DNA from: JAUVKT01 sp942491535
Lineage (GTDB): Bacteria; Bacteroidota; Bacteroidia; Bacteroidales; VadinHA17
DNA: 64,000 nt
NCBI GenBank assembly: GCA_942491535.1
Contig: CALOBV010000020.1
Location: 186,001 to 250,000 of the forward strand
Direction: 5' to 3'
The position numbers and the translations under genes are program-made. Within the stretch, counting starts at the first letter, position 1, and every line of letters starts with the position of its first letter. The notes below the pieces were generated by a model that was not told where the DNA came from, did not search any database, and saw only the letters and a program-made list of their open reading frames with translations. Shown in pieces: positions 26,133-34,396 of this stretch.

Positions 26133-26275
26133 AATTTTGTTCGCTTCGCTCAGCATTATTAGTTATTTGTTCGCTGCGCTCACGTTATTGGTTATTTGTT
26201 CGCTGCGCTCACGTTAGTGGTTATTTGTTCGCTGCGCTCACGTTAGTGGTTTTTGTTCGCTGCGCTCACGTTATG
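26133..26275. repeat. 29-bp tandem repeats, four good copies and one degenerate
   Basis: Copies start at 26162, 26191, 26220 and 26249, each carrying TTCGCTGCGCTCACGTTA. A degenerate copy with TTCGCTTCGCTC precedes them. The reverse complement of the core (TAACGCAGCGAA) occurs just downstream at 26287-26298, so the array could fold back. No ORF or -7 box is visible within it. Confidence 0.8.
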
Positions 26276-26412
26276 GCCATTAACCATTAACGCAGCGAAG
26301 CATTCGGGGCCACTAACCAGTAACTATTAACGGCAATAACCATTAACGCTGCCCCTAACCATTAACTATTAACGCTGCCGGCAGAGCAAGGGGCCAATAA
26401 CCAGTAACCAAT
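26276..26412. other. Low-complexity spacer of TAACCATTAACG-like words
   Basis: This stretch contains repeated words such as AACCATTAACG, AACTATTAACG and CCACTAACCAGTAAC, interspersed with short G/C blocks (GCTGCCGGCAG). It joins the 29-bp and 39-bp arrays. I see no gene in it. Confidence 0.6.
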
Positions 26413-26519
26413 AACGCCCCGAGCATTCGGGGCCAATAACCAGTAATTATTAACGCCCCGAGCATTCGGGGCCAATAACCAGTAACCATTAACGCCCCGA
26501 GCATTCGGGGTCAATAACC
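26413..26519. repeat. 39-bp tandem repeats, each with a small hairpin
   Basis: Copies begin at 26413, 26452 and 26491; the last is diverged at its end. Each contains the inverted repeat CCCCGA-GCAT-TCGGGG (first copy 26417-26432) followed by CAATAACCAGTAA-like sequence. A related palindrome TCCCGA-TCAT-TCGGGA occurs at about 61257-61272, so it is a dispersed element. Confidence 0.8.
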
Positions 26520-26629
26520 GCTACCGCTGCCCCAGGGCAGCAACAGTGCTAAGTTCAGTAAGAATGTATATTCTTTGTATATTAATTTAATTCTGCCGAA
26601 ATTAGTAGGGCTAACCAAAAAACCTCATC

Positions 26630-28501
26630 ATGAGAAAACTTATCATTTTGGTATTATTGGCCATAGTACCTGCAACTTTGTTTTCGCAGCAAGGATTTGA
26701 TAACAGGTCGAGAGCTGTTTATATCTTTGATATTGCCAAATTTGTTGATTATGGTGATGCCCTTGATACGATGGCAATTTTCAGGGTCGGAGTACTCTCC
26801 AGGGATAATGATCTCTGGCAAAAGATGGGCGACCTGGCCAGAACAAGAACAGAAATACAGGGGAAACCTATTGTAGTTGTTGTATTCAGAGATGAGAGTA
26901 AAATAGAATATACGAATGTATTGTTTGTTTCAAGCAATGACGATTTCTCCCTTAATAAGGTTAAAGATGCTATAAGCTGGAAAAAAAACCTCTTAATTAC
27001 AGAGGGGGCTAAGTTCGGTGAATCAATGTTTAATTTTGTAGTAGTTAATAATTCTCCCAGATTTGAAATTAATGAAGAGGCAATGGAGGAAGCCGGTCTT
27101 TCTGTTCCTCGCCCGGTAGTTGCTATGGCTATCAAATCAGCCGAAGACTGGGAGGCTCTATATGAGGTAACAAACGAGGAGCTTGAAAAGCAACTTGAGC
27201 TGGTAGAAAAGCAGAAGCTTATTATAGCCGAACAGCTGGCTGAGATTGAAAAACAAAAGGCCCTGCTCGACAGCCTTGATAAGGAGATAGAGCAAAAAGA
27301 ACTTGTGCTCCTGGCAAAACAGAAAGAGCTGGAGAGACAATCACGGGAGATAAGCGGACAGACAAGGGAAATAGCCAAGCAAAAGCAGATGATAACAGTA
27401 CAGCAGCAGGAAGTTGCTGCACAGCGAGACACACTATCAAGCCAGCGTGCCGATATAGCTACCAAACTACTGGAAATCAACGATAAGCAGAAGTTAATTA
27501 ATGAGCAGGAAGACCGTATTAAGGTGCAGCTTGAGTCGATAGAAAAGCAAAAGATCTTTCTCTATGCGGCACTATTTGTACTTATTCTCTTAAGCTTCCT
27601 GGCTTACTATATCTACAGGGGATATAAGATTAAGAAGGAGGCTAATATTAAACTGGAGGAGAAGAACAAGACCATAACCGCGCAAAAGGGTGAAATAGAA
27701 AAGCAGCGCGACCTTGCCGAAACACAGCGCGACCAGATAGCCTACCAGAAAAAGCATATTACCGATAGTATAATGTATGCTAAAAGAATCCAGACTGCCT
27801 TACTTCCTTCATTGGAACTATTCAGCGATGAAATCGATCACTTTGTGCTCTATAAGCCTCTTGATATTGTTTCGGGAGATTTTTACTGGGTGGCAAAGAA
27901 AGAAAATCTCCAGATTGTTATTGCAGCCGATTGTACCGGTCATGGCGTGCCGGGTGCATTTATGAGTATGCTTGGGGTAACAATGCTGAATGAGATTGTT
28001 AATGGCAAGGGAATAGTAATGCCCGACCAGATTATCAATAACCTGAGGGATGAAATTGTTAAATCACTAAAACAATCAATAGACGAAGACAGGGTGAAAG
28101 ACGGAATGGATATGACAATTAGTGTTATTGACTATAAAAAGAATAAGCTATGGTTTTCAGGGGCAAATAATCCATTGATATTTATCAGGGATGGTGAGGT
28201 TAAATCAATCCGGGGAGATAAGATGCCCGTTGCCATACATTACAGGATGAACCCGTTTACACTTCATGAGATTGATCTTAAGAAAGGAGATTGTATCTAT
28301 ATGTTCTCTGATGGATATGGAGATCAGTTTGGAGGACCCAGGCAGAAGAAATTTATGATAAAGCACCTTAAGGAGAGGTTGCTTGAATTCTCAAAGCTGC
28401 CTATGATAGAACAGGGAAAGAAGTTAGACGGGGTATTTGAAGAATGGAGAGGAGATAGTCCCCAGGTTGATGATGTAATTCTTATAGGTATCAGGTATTA
28501 G
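26630..28501 (+). CDS. YfiR-like sensor fused to SpoIIE/PP2C phosphatase
   Basis: The 623-residue protein has a signal peptide (1-19). A periplasmic YfiR/DUF4154-type domain follows (about 25-170; FDIAKFVDYGDALDTMAIFRVGVLS and FVVVNNSPRFEINEEAM). Next come a long coiled coil (about 180-305), a membrane helix (about 308-328, FLYAALFVLILLSFLAYYIY), a second coiled coil, and a C-terminal PP2C phosphatase (about 385-623). The phosphatase keeps the metal motifs SGDFYWV, AADCTGHGVPGAF, SGANNPLIF and FSDGYGDQFGG. Such phosphatases usually reset anti-sigma-factor antagonists, so an external signal would reach a partner-switch pathway. No anti-sigma gene is nearby. The stop codon lies in a 7-bp microsatellite. 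Confidence 0.85.
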   Translation: MRKLIILVLLAIVPATLFSQQGFDNRSRAVYIFDIAKFVDYGDALDTMAIFRVGVLSRDNDLWQKMGDLARTRTEIQGKPIVVVVFRDESKIEYTNVLFVSSNDDFSLNKVKDAISWKKNLLITEGAKFGESMFNFVVVNNSPRFEINEEAMEEAGLSVPRPVVAMAIKSAEDWEALYEVTNEELEKQLELVEKQKLIIAEQLAEIEKQKALLDSLDKEIEQKELVLLAKQKELERQSREISGQTREIAKQKQMITVQQQEVAAQRDTLSSQRADIATKLLEINDKQKLINEQEDRIKVQLESIEKQKIFLYAALFVLILLSFLAYYIYRGYKIKKEANIKLEEKNKTITAQKGEIEKQRDLAETQRDQIAYQKKHITDSIMYAKRIQTALLPSLELFSDEIDHFVLYKPLDIVSGDFYWVAKKENLQIVIAADCTGHGVPGAFMSMLGVTMLNEIVNGKGIVMPDQIINNLRDEIVKSLKQSIDEDRVKDGMDMTISVIDYKKNKLWFSGANNPLIFIRDGEVKSIRGDKMPVAIHYRMNPFTLHEIDLKKGDCIYMFSDGYGDQFGGPRQKKFMIKHLKERLLEFSKLPMIEQGKKLDGVFEEWRGDSPQVDDVILIGIRY

Positions 28502-28569
28502 GTATCAGGTATTAGGTATCAGGTATTAGGTATTAGGTATTAGGTGTTAGGTATTAGGTGTTGGGTATT
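28486..28569. repeat. 7-bp microsatellite AGGTATY, 12 units
   Basis: Twelve consecutive heptamers (AGGTATC, AGGTATT or AGGTGTT) run from 28486 to 28569. The array begins inside the last codons of the SpoIIE gene (encoding GIRY) and contains its TAG stop. The period of 7 is not a multiple of 3. Confidence 0.9.
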
Positions 28570-28581
28570 AAAGAGGTAATA

Positions 28582-28812
28582 CTAGCGACATTCCCACTTA
28601 TAGGTATATGCCCCATCAACCTCGTTTGGAGTTGCCCTGATAACAGCCAGCTCAGCTCCACAGTATTCCGCCTCTGGCCCTGGACTTGAAAGAACGCCGT
28701 CTTCATATTGATTTAGCTGACAGATCATACATCCATCAAGTCCCTCACAGGCTGTTAGTAGTGGGGCAAAAGCAAGAATCAGCAAGATACGGTTAAAGAG
28801 TTTCCTTCTCAT
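28582..28812 (-). CDS. Small Cys-rich lipoprotein A
   Basis: The 76-residue protein has a lipoprotein signal peptide with lipobox LLTAC (lipidated Cys about residue 21). The roughly 56-residue mature part contains CMIC, EYCGAEL and a C-terminal ECR. It is clearly a paralog of the next gene, sharing the order C-x2-C, YCG-EL, AAP/ATP and C-terminal WEC/SEC. Function is unknown. The start is ATG 28812; an adjacent ATG at 28815 is also possible. The longer upstream reading frame is the shadow of the paralog. Confidence 0.7.
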   Translation of the reverse strand: MRRKLFNRILLILAFAPLLTACEGLDGCMICQLNQYEDGVLSSPGPEAEYCGAELAVIRATPNEVDGAYTYKWECR

Positions 28813-28822
28813 CATATAAATA

Positions 28823-29056
28823 TTACTCGCATTCTGACTTTGCAACAAGATCTCCAATAGCGTAGTCTGGCGCAGCCTTAAAAGCAATAAGTTCATTACC
28901 ACAGTATTCGCCATCATCAATAGAATACTGGAATACACCACCGGCATCGTATACATTTATTGCACATTGCTGGCATGTTTCCGACAGAAGATCACAGGAA
29001 TTAAAAAGTGCAGCAGTAATCAGGAAAGCCCCCAGGTAGATCAGTTTCTTTTTCAT
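28823..29056 (-). CDS. Small Cys-rich lipoprotein B
   Basis: The 77-residue protein has a signal peptide with lipobox LFNSC (Cys about residue 20) and a short mature domain with CQQC, GEYCGNEL and a final ECE. The paired cysteines would suit disulfides or metal binding in the periplasm. It lies 10 bases upstream of its paralog, an evident tandem duplication. I do not recognise the family. Confidence 0.7.
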   Translation of the reverse strand: MKKKLIYLGAFLITAALFNSCDLLSETCQQCAINVYDAGGVFQYSIDDGEYCGNELIAFKAAPDYAIGDLVAKSECE

Positions 29057-29195
29057 AATATTTTGATTTATATCAGTATCAAAGTTAATAAAATTGGGTA
29101 TCGATTTTGCAATTTTTATAAACCTGATACTAACAGGTCACATATATAAGACTAATAATAGTATTATATAGTTGCCTGGGAGCAAAAATAAAAAG

Positions 29196-29771
29196 CTAGC
29201 TCTTGATTGCCGAACATGCAATATGGTAAGCGCCGGCAGGCGAAATCTTTGCCATTCTGAAACCTGAGTCCATTACCAACCTCATTATTTCATCGTGATG
29301 CAGTCTGTGCTCAACAGGCGGGCCAAGTGGCATTTCACTTTTTTCCCACTCAATAATAGCAAGCCTGCCTCCTGGTTTTAAGACTCTTTTAGCTTCAGCC
29401 AGCATGGCCATCATATCATCTGCCTCATGTAGTACATTTACAAGGAGGGCAAAGGTGCCCTGTGAATCCATGATAGGGAGCGTAATGTTATCAGATAACA
29501 TCAATTCAATGTTATGACCCTTACCATTGATCTTATTTCTTACCTCATCAAGCATTTCCTCTGAGATATCGACCCCGATTACCCTCCCCGAGGGTCCGGT
29601 AATTTCAGATGCTGGCAGAGTGAAATATCCTGTCCCACAGCCAATATCAATCATGATATCATCCTCTTTTAAACACATTATCTTAAGTGTTTTAAAAGGA
29701 GGCAGGATCTTATATCGTTCCGGTGATTCCAGCATGGCCTTATTATCCGGATTAAATACCCTGTTTTCCAT
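29196..29771 (-). CDS. Class I SAM-dependent methyltransferase
   Basis: The 191-residue protein has a Rossmann methyltransferase core: motif I MIDIGCGTGYFTLP, the acidic residue after strand 2 in VIGVDISEEML, motif ALLVNVLHEADD and motif LKPGGRLAIIEW. This is the UbiE/Methyltransf_11 type. The substrate is unknown; no quinone, tRNA or arsenic genes are nearby. It has no signal peptide, so it is cytosolic. Length is short but complete for the family. Confidence 0.85.
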   Translation of the reverse strand: MENRVFNPDNKAMLESPERYKILPPFKTLKIMCLKEDDIMIDIGCGTGYFTLPASEITGPSGRVIGVDISEEMLDEVRNKINGKGHNIELMLSDNITLPIMDSQGTFALLVNVLHEADDMMAMLAEAKRVLKPGGRLAIIEWEKSEMPLGPPVEHRLHHDEIMRLVMDSGFRMAKISPAGAYHIACSAIKS

Positions 29772-29933
29772 ATCATCGTTCGATTAAGTTTATGCTAAAT
29801 ATTCCTTTCACAGCATAAATATAACCCCCCGGATAAGTGCTTTGTTCAAAATATGCTATTTAAAATATCCTATTTATTAGCTGATATAAGCAGCGTTTGC
29901 CTGATTTTCATATCTTTAAGTAAAATAGCAACT

Positions 29934-30335
29934 ATGGAAAGCAAGAGAGACATGAAAAAGCATATTACCTTTGTTGCTGCCCTCCACATTGGGTTTGGAG
30001 TACTTAGTATTATCGGTGCTGTATTCATTTTCTTCGTTCTTAATTTTGCTCGGACATTTGTTGAAGACGTTGATATTGCAGATACCGTAATTAAGATGAT
30101 AATGCTTCTTCTTCCCTTACTCGTCGGACTTGAAGGAGTTCTTGGAATTATAGGGGGTATAGGCCTGATATCATACAGGCAATGGGCCAGGATTCTGATT
30201 ATTGTTCTTTCGGCTCTCAATTGCTTTAATATCCCCATCGGAACAGCCAAGGGAGTCTATTCTATATGGGCCCTTTTGCAGGACGATACCATCAGTCTTT
30301 TTAACGAAAGGGCAGGTGTGGCTCCAATGAATTAA
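29934..30335 (+). CDS. Four-helix membrane protein of unknown function
   Basis: The 133-residue protein has four hydrophobic segments (about residues 11-37, 52-72, 76-89, 90-107), including LLPLLVGLEGVLGIIGGIGLI. An earlier in-frame start at 29853 would add 27 residues. I prefer ATG 29934 because a TATCTTTA -7-like box lies 19 bases upstream of it. It precedes the KamA-like gene by 43 bases but has no obvious functional link. Confidence 0.6.
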   Translation: MESKRDMKKHITFVAALHIGFGVLSIIGAVFIFFVLNFARTFVEDVDIADTVIKMIMLLLPLLVGLEGVLGIIGGIGLISYRQWARILIIVLSALNCFNIPIGTAKGVYSIWALLQDDTISLFNERAGVAPMN

Positions 30336-30351
30336 TCTCTTTTTCGTAACT

Positions 30352-30379
30352 TGGTGGTAGTCTCATTAAACTGCCACCA
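30352..30379 (+). promoter_or_regulatory. Hairpin abutting the KamA-like start codon
   Basis: TGGTGGTAG (30352-30360) pairs with CTGCCACCA (30371-30379), with one G-T pair and a 10-base loop. The right arm ends on the A of the ATG, so if transcribed it would occlude the start codon region. Confidence 0.4.
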
Positions 30380-32565
30380 TGGAAAACATCGTAAAACTCG
30401 ACAAAATTGCGATTAATGTTAAGTCGCATCACCTTCTAAAAGAACTCCTTAAGGAAAATCCAATTCTTGAAGAAATAATGCGGAATGCCCGTAATGAGAC
30501 AGAAGCTCTAGTGGGGGTAAAGCACTGGATATTGGATCTGCTTGTAAAAAGAGAAGATGCTTATAAATTTTATAAGGGAGAAGCAAGCGGGAGAGAGGCA
30601 TTTGATAAACTTAAGTGGGAAGACTATGCTGCAATACGCCTGCTCGATTATATTGATAATGCGGGCCATAAATATGAAGATCTTAACCTCAGGGGAGAGA
30701 TTGCAGTGTCTAACCCCATAAAGATGATCTGGCTTGCCGTTACACATGGCACCGGAGGCGCAAAACCTGCATTCTTTGAAGATATGTTATACCTGTTCAG
30801 GCAATTATCGGGGACATATATTGCCACAATACCGTCAGAAAAAGAAGTAACAGGCTGGATGGAAAGATTTCCCTCCGGAATTGACCCCCGGATTGAAAAA
30901 CTTCGCGAAGAGAACAGGGAAAGAATTATAAATATTCTTATCGATAAAATTGATTCGGGAGAAATAACAGACAAGAAGTATAAATTTAAAGAAGGCGATT
31001 CGAGGGAGCAGAAGTATATGACAATGCTTGAGTGGTGGAAAGAGCATACATTTCATCTTCGTTTTGCAGTAAGATCACCCAGGCTGGTAAACGAGTTACT
31101 TGGCAACTCTCTCGATCCTGATACTATGAGGATATTTTACTCTGCAGAGAAGCAGGGTATACCCTTCTTTATCAATCCTTATTACCTGTCACTCCTTCAT
31201 GTCAGGGTGCCCTACTTTGCTATAGGGGCCGATCTTGCTATAAGATATTATGTCCTTTACAGTCAGCAGCTGGTAAATGAATTCGGGCATATTGTAGCAT
31301 GGGAGAAAGAAGATAAGGTTGAGCCGGGAAAGCCTAATGCAGCCGGATGGCTTCTTCCGACACATAATAATGTGCATCGCCGATATCCTGAAGTAGCCAT
31401 CCTTATTCCCGACACCATGGGGCGTGCCTGTGGTGGATTATGTGCTTCCTGCCAGAGGATGTTCGATTTCCAGAGCGGTCACCTTAACTTTAACCTCGAT
31501 AAGCTTAAACCGCGCGAAACATGGAATGATAAGCTTAAAAACATTATGGAATACTTTGAAAAAGATAGTCAGCTCAGAGATATTCTTATTACCGGCGGCG
31601 ATGCCTTAATGAGTACCGATTCTTCTCTTAAGAGAATACTGGATGAAGTTTATGAGATGGCTCTCAGGAAAAGGAAGTCTAATAAGTCGCGGGGTGCTAA
31701 AGAAAAATATGCCGAATTGTTACGGGTAAGGCTGGGCTCAAGGCTTCCTGCCTACCTGCCACAGAGAATAACAGATGATTTGATTGTTGTATTGAAAGAA
31801 TTTAAGGAAAAGGCATCCCGGATCGGGGTACAGCAATTTCTTATTCAGACCCATTTTGAGTCGCCCATGGAAATTACTCCTGAAGCAAGGGAGGGGGTAC
31901 GTAAGCTTATATCGGCCGGCTGGACTGTTACCAATCAGCTGGTGTTTTCTTCAGCAGCCAGCCGCAGGGGTCATACTGCAAAGCTGCGCGAAGTATTAAA
32001 TGATATTGGAATCCTGAACTATTATACATTTACAGTAAAGGGTTATATGGAGAATAACTTTAATTTTGCAACCAATGCCAGGGCAGTGCAGGAACAAATC
32101 GAAGAAAAGATTCTTGGGCATATCCCTGATAAATACTATTCCAGGATAAAGAACTTTCCCCTTGAAGCTGAAAATATGATTGAAAATATTTCTGCTTTAA
32201 GAAAGGAAGCAAAAATACCTTTCCTGGCTACCGACAGAAATGTGCTAAACCTCCCGGGAGTAGGAAAGAGCCTTACCTACCGGGTTGTCGGTATAACTCG
32301 ATATGGAAGGAGGATACTGGAGTTTGATCATGATACAAACAGGGTACATAGTCCGATAATACATAAAATGGGTAAAGTAATTATTATCGAATCAAAGTCA
32401 ATCGGCGAATATCTTACCCAGCTCGAGGAAATGGGTGAGAACAGGAGTGAGTATGAAAGTATCTGGGGTTATTCGCTTGGTGAAACCGAACCCCGTATAC
32501 CGGTTTATGAGTATCCCGAATATGATTTTAAAGTAACCAAAGAAATATCAAATCTGGAGATCTGA
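30379..32565 (+). CDS. KamA-family radical SAM protein (long form)
   Basis: The 728-residue protein contains the radical SAM cluster motif ACGGLCASCQ (Cys351, Cys355, Cys358). KamA-like segments follow: RDILITGGDALMSTD, LRVRLGSRLPAYLPQRIT, QTHFESPMEITPEA and GWTVTNQLVFSSAASRRGHT. The last carries the position where lysine 2,3-aminomutase binds PLP or a neighbouring step. Classic lysine 2,3-aminomutases are about 420 residues, with the Fe-S motif near residue 130. Here about 220 extra N-terminal residues and a longer C-terminus are present, as in an uncharacterised Bacteroidota subgroup. No lysine-fermentation genes are nearby, so the substrate is open. Confidence 0.82.
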   Translation: MENIVKLDKIAINVKSHHLLKELLKENPILEEIMRNARNETEALVGVKHWILDLLVKREDAYKFYKGEASGREAFDKLKWEDYAAIRLLDYIDNAGHKYEDLNLRGEIAVSNPIKMIWLAVTHGTGGAKPAFFEDMLYLFRQLSGTYIATIPSEKEVTGWMERFPSGIDPRIEKLREENRERIINILIDKIDSGEITDKKYKFKEGDSREQKYMTMLEWWKEHTFHLRFAVRSPRLVNELLGNSLDPDTMRIFYSAEKQGIPFFINPYYLSLLHVRVPYFAIGADLAIRYYVLYSQQLVNEFGHIVAWEKEDKVEPGKPNAAGWLLPTHNNVHRRYPEVAILIPDTMGRACGGLCASCQRMFDFQSGHLNFNLDKLKPRETWNDKLKNIMEYFEKDSQLRDILITGGDALMSTDSSLKRILDEVYEMALRKRKSNKSRGAKEKYAELLRVRLGSRLPAYLPQRITDDLIVVLKEFKEKASRIGVQQFLIQTHFESPMEITPEAREGVRKLISAGWTVTNQLVFSSAASRRGHTAKLREVLNDIGILNYYTFTVKGYMENNFNFATNARAVQEQIEEKILGHIPDKYYSRIKNFPLEAENMIENISALRKEAKIPFLATDRNVLNLPGVGKSLTYRVVGITRYGRRILEFDHDTNRVHSPIIHKMGKVIIIESKSIGEYLTQLEEMGENRSEYESIWGYSLGETEPRIPVYEYPEYDFKVTKEISNLEI

Positions 32566-32605
32566 TAGCTAAGGGCTAAGAGGTAAGAGGCAAGGGCAAA
32601 GAGGT

Positions 32606-32641
32606 AGTGTCATTCCGACACGAAGTGAGGAATCTGCACCA
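32606..32641. repeat. Dispersed intergenic repeat typical of Bacteroidota
   Basis: The string TGTCATTCCGACACGAAGTG and the following GAGGAATCTGC resemble an intergenic word I know from many Bacteroidota genomes. It lies between convergent genes. The flanking GCTAAGAGGTAAGAGGCAAG is a short purine-rich quasi-repeat. Identification is from memory, not a search. Confidence 0.35.
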
Positions 32642-32673
32642 TCCTAAAAAAATATTTTCTCCCTTTTAACTTT

Positions 32674-33732
32674 TTACTTCTCTCCCGGTCTCCGGTCTCC
32701 AGGCTCCATGCTCCCTGCCCCCTGCTCTTTCGTCGAAAGCAGTCCGCATGCTGCATAGATATCTTCTCCCCTTGAGGCTCTTATGGTGGTTGTGATGCCT
32801 TTACCGGTGAGCCTGTCCCTGAAGTGGATTATTGTTTTATCATCGCTGCTCTGAAGAGGAGAGTCGGGTATTGGGTGAAAGCGGATCAGGTTAATCCTGC
32901 AATTTATACCGTCCAGTATCCTGCAAAGTTCTTTAATATGACGGTCGCTGTCATTAATACCTTTAAACATTATATACTCAAACGATATCCTGCGTTGTCG
33001 ACCCCATTCAAAACTCTTTATCTCTTTAATTACATCTGCCAGGGGATAAACCGACTCTATTGGCATAAGCGATTTTCTCTCATCATCGAAGGGAGTATGC
33101 ATGCTTACTGCAAGATGGGCTTCAGAGCTATAAAGGAAGTTCTTCATTGCAGGGATTATGCCAATGGTTGATACGGTAATCCTGCGTGGCGACATTGCAT
33201 AGCCCCAGTCTGAGGTTAATATCTCAAGTGATTTAAGTACATTTTCAATATTATCAAATGGCTCGCCCATTCCCATATAAACAATGTTGGTGAGGCCATC
33301 TCTCTCAGGCATGCTGGCATACTGGTTAAGAATATCTCCGGGAGTAAGCTGTCCCTGGAATCCCTGTTTACCTGTCATGCAAAAAAGACAGGCCATTTTA
33401 CAGCCGACCTGGGAAGACAAACATAGTGTCGCCCTTTCTTTTTCGGGGATATATGCTGCTTCTACAGACTTATGTTGCCCGACCGGGAAGAGATATTTTT
33501 TTGTTCCGTCAACAGAGCTTTGTACCTTATTGTGAGCTGTACGGCCAACTTCATAATCTTTTGCAAGCTTTTCCCTGGCGGTTTTTGAAAGATTTGTCAT
33601 CTCATCAATACTGACGGCGTGCTTCTTGTAAAGCCAGTCGCTTATCTGTCGTGCTGTAAAACCCGGCATCCCGGCAGAGCTGCTTATTTCAACCAGCTCG
33701 TTTAGAGTCTTTCCGAATAGTTTTTCCTTCAT
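32674..33732 (-). CDS. rlmN: 23S rRNA (adenine2503-C2)/tRNA methyltransferase RlmN
   Basis: The 352-residue radical SAM enzyme has the cluster motif CKMACLFCMTG, the upstream QVG motif SSQVGC, GMGEPFDN, and the C-terminal mechanistic cysteine in ACGLLS. It adds a C2 methyl group to A2503 of 23S rRNA and A37 of some tRNAs. The ATG at 33732 gives a 1-base gap to the upstream reductase gene; the earlier TTG at 33756 would overlap it. The last dozen residues (EQGAGSMEPGDRRPGEK) are encoded by low-complexity repeat DNA and are probably a non-conserved tail. Confidence 0.95.
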   Translation of the reverse strand: MKEKLFGKTLNELVEISSSAGMPGFTARQISDWLYKKHAVSIDEMTNLSKTAREKLAKDYEVGRTAHNKVQSSVDGTKKYLFPVGQHKSVEAAYIPEKERATLCLSSQVGCKMACLFCMTGKQGFQGQLTPGDILNQYASMPERDGLTNIVYMGMGEPFDNIENVLKSLEILTSDWGYAMSPRRITVSTIGIIPAMKNFLYSSEAHLAVSMHTPFDDERKSLMPIESVYPLADVIKEIKSFEWGRQRRISFEYIMFKGINDSDRHIKELCRILDGINCRINLIRFHPIPDSPLQSSDDKTIIHFRDRLTGKGITTTIRASRGEDIYAACGLLSTKEQGAGSMEPGDRRPGEK

Positions 33733-33733
33733 A

Positions 33734-34396
33734 CTAAAAATATATCTCCGATTCAATCATATTATATGGTATTTTTCTTGATATAAGAATGTCCCTGGCT
33801 TCAACAACCATTTCAGCCCTGCCGCAAAGATAATACCGGTAATCCTCAGGCAGCTTATCAGTGCTACGCAAAAAGGAAGTTAACCTGCCACCGAAATACC
33901 CTTCCTTTTCCAGGGTAGAGCTACATCTTATATAGTTTCGCCCCAGCCTTTTTGTTAATTCATCACTAAAGTAAAATGATGCTTCGTCACGACCACCATG
34001 AATAAAATAACCATTATAAGCGGGTGAAGATCTTATCATCGAAATAAAAGGGGCAATACCGGTTCCGCTTGAAATGCAGAACGACCTCTCTGTTCCTACC
34101 GTAAATCTTCCGTAGGGATTCGAAGAGTAGATATAGTCGCCCGGCTTTAAGGCCGAGAGGCGACTGCTTATTTTCCCACCGGGAACAATATTATACAATA
34201 TGCTTATTACATCTTCACCAGTCCCGCTGCATATGCTATATAAGCGCGGTTCACGATCATTACTGTCAATACCAAGAGCAATTATCTGACCGGGAATAAA
34301 ATCAAATAGCCGTTCAAATGATAAGAGATATACTCCCGGGGCAATCTCAGGGTTTGCAATTATGCCGCTTTTATTGAGCCTGCTACTGCTATCCAT
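33734..34396 (-). CDS. Ferredoxin-NADP(+) reductase-like flavoprotein
   Basis: The 220-residue protein has the FAD-binding motif EPRLYSICSG, the pyrophosphate-binding GGKISSRL region, and the NAD(P)-binding site CISSGTGIAPFISMI. It also has the C-terminal YYLCGRAEMVVEARDIL and ends SEIYF. It lacks an Fe-S domain, so it fits the plant/oxidoreductase FNR fold that moves electrons between NADPH and ferredoxin or flavodoxin. The ATG at 34396 is used; 39 bases upstream is only a GTG. It is translationally close to rlmN, whose radical SAM chemistry needs reduced flavodoxin or ferredoxin, which makes functional pairing attractive but inferred. Confidence 0.88.
   Translation of the reverse strand: MDSSSRLNKSGIIANPEIAPGVYLLSFERLFDFIPGQIIALGIDSNDREPRLYSICSGTGEDVISILYNIVPGGKISSRLSALKPGDYIYSSNPYGRFTVGTERSFCISSGTGIAPFISMIRSSPAYNGYFIHGGRDEASFYFSDELTKRLGRNYIRCSSTLEKEGYFGGRLTSFLRSTDKLPEDYRYYLCGRAEMVVEARDILISRKIPYNMIESEIYF

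Noticed and set aside
26133..26519. CRISPR array
   Set aside because: Repeat units of 29 and 39 bp are directly tandem with no unique spacers, and no cas gene is present.
26749..27480. A 243-codon minus-strand reading frame rich in Ser and Cys
   Set aside because: It is antisense to the coiled coil of the YfiR-SpoIIE gene. Its composition is what reversed Lys/Glu/Gln codons produce, and it has no domain.
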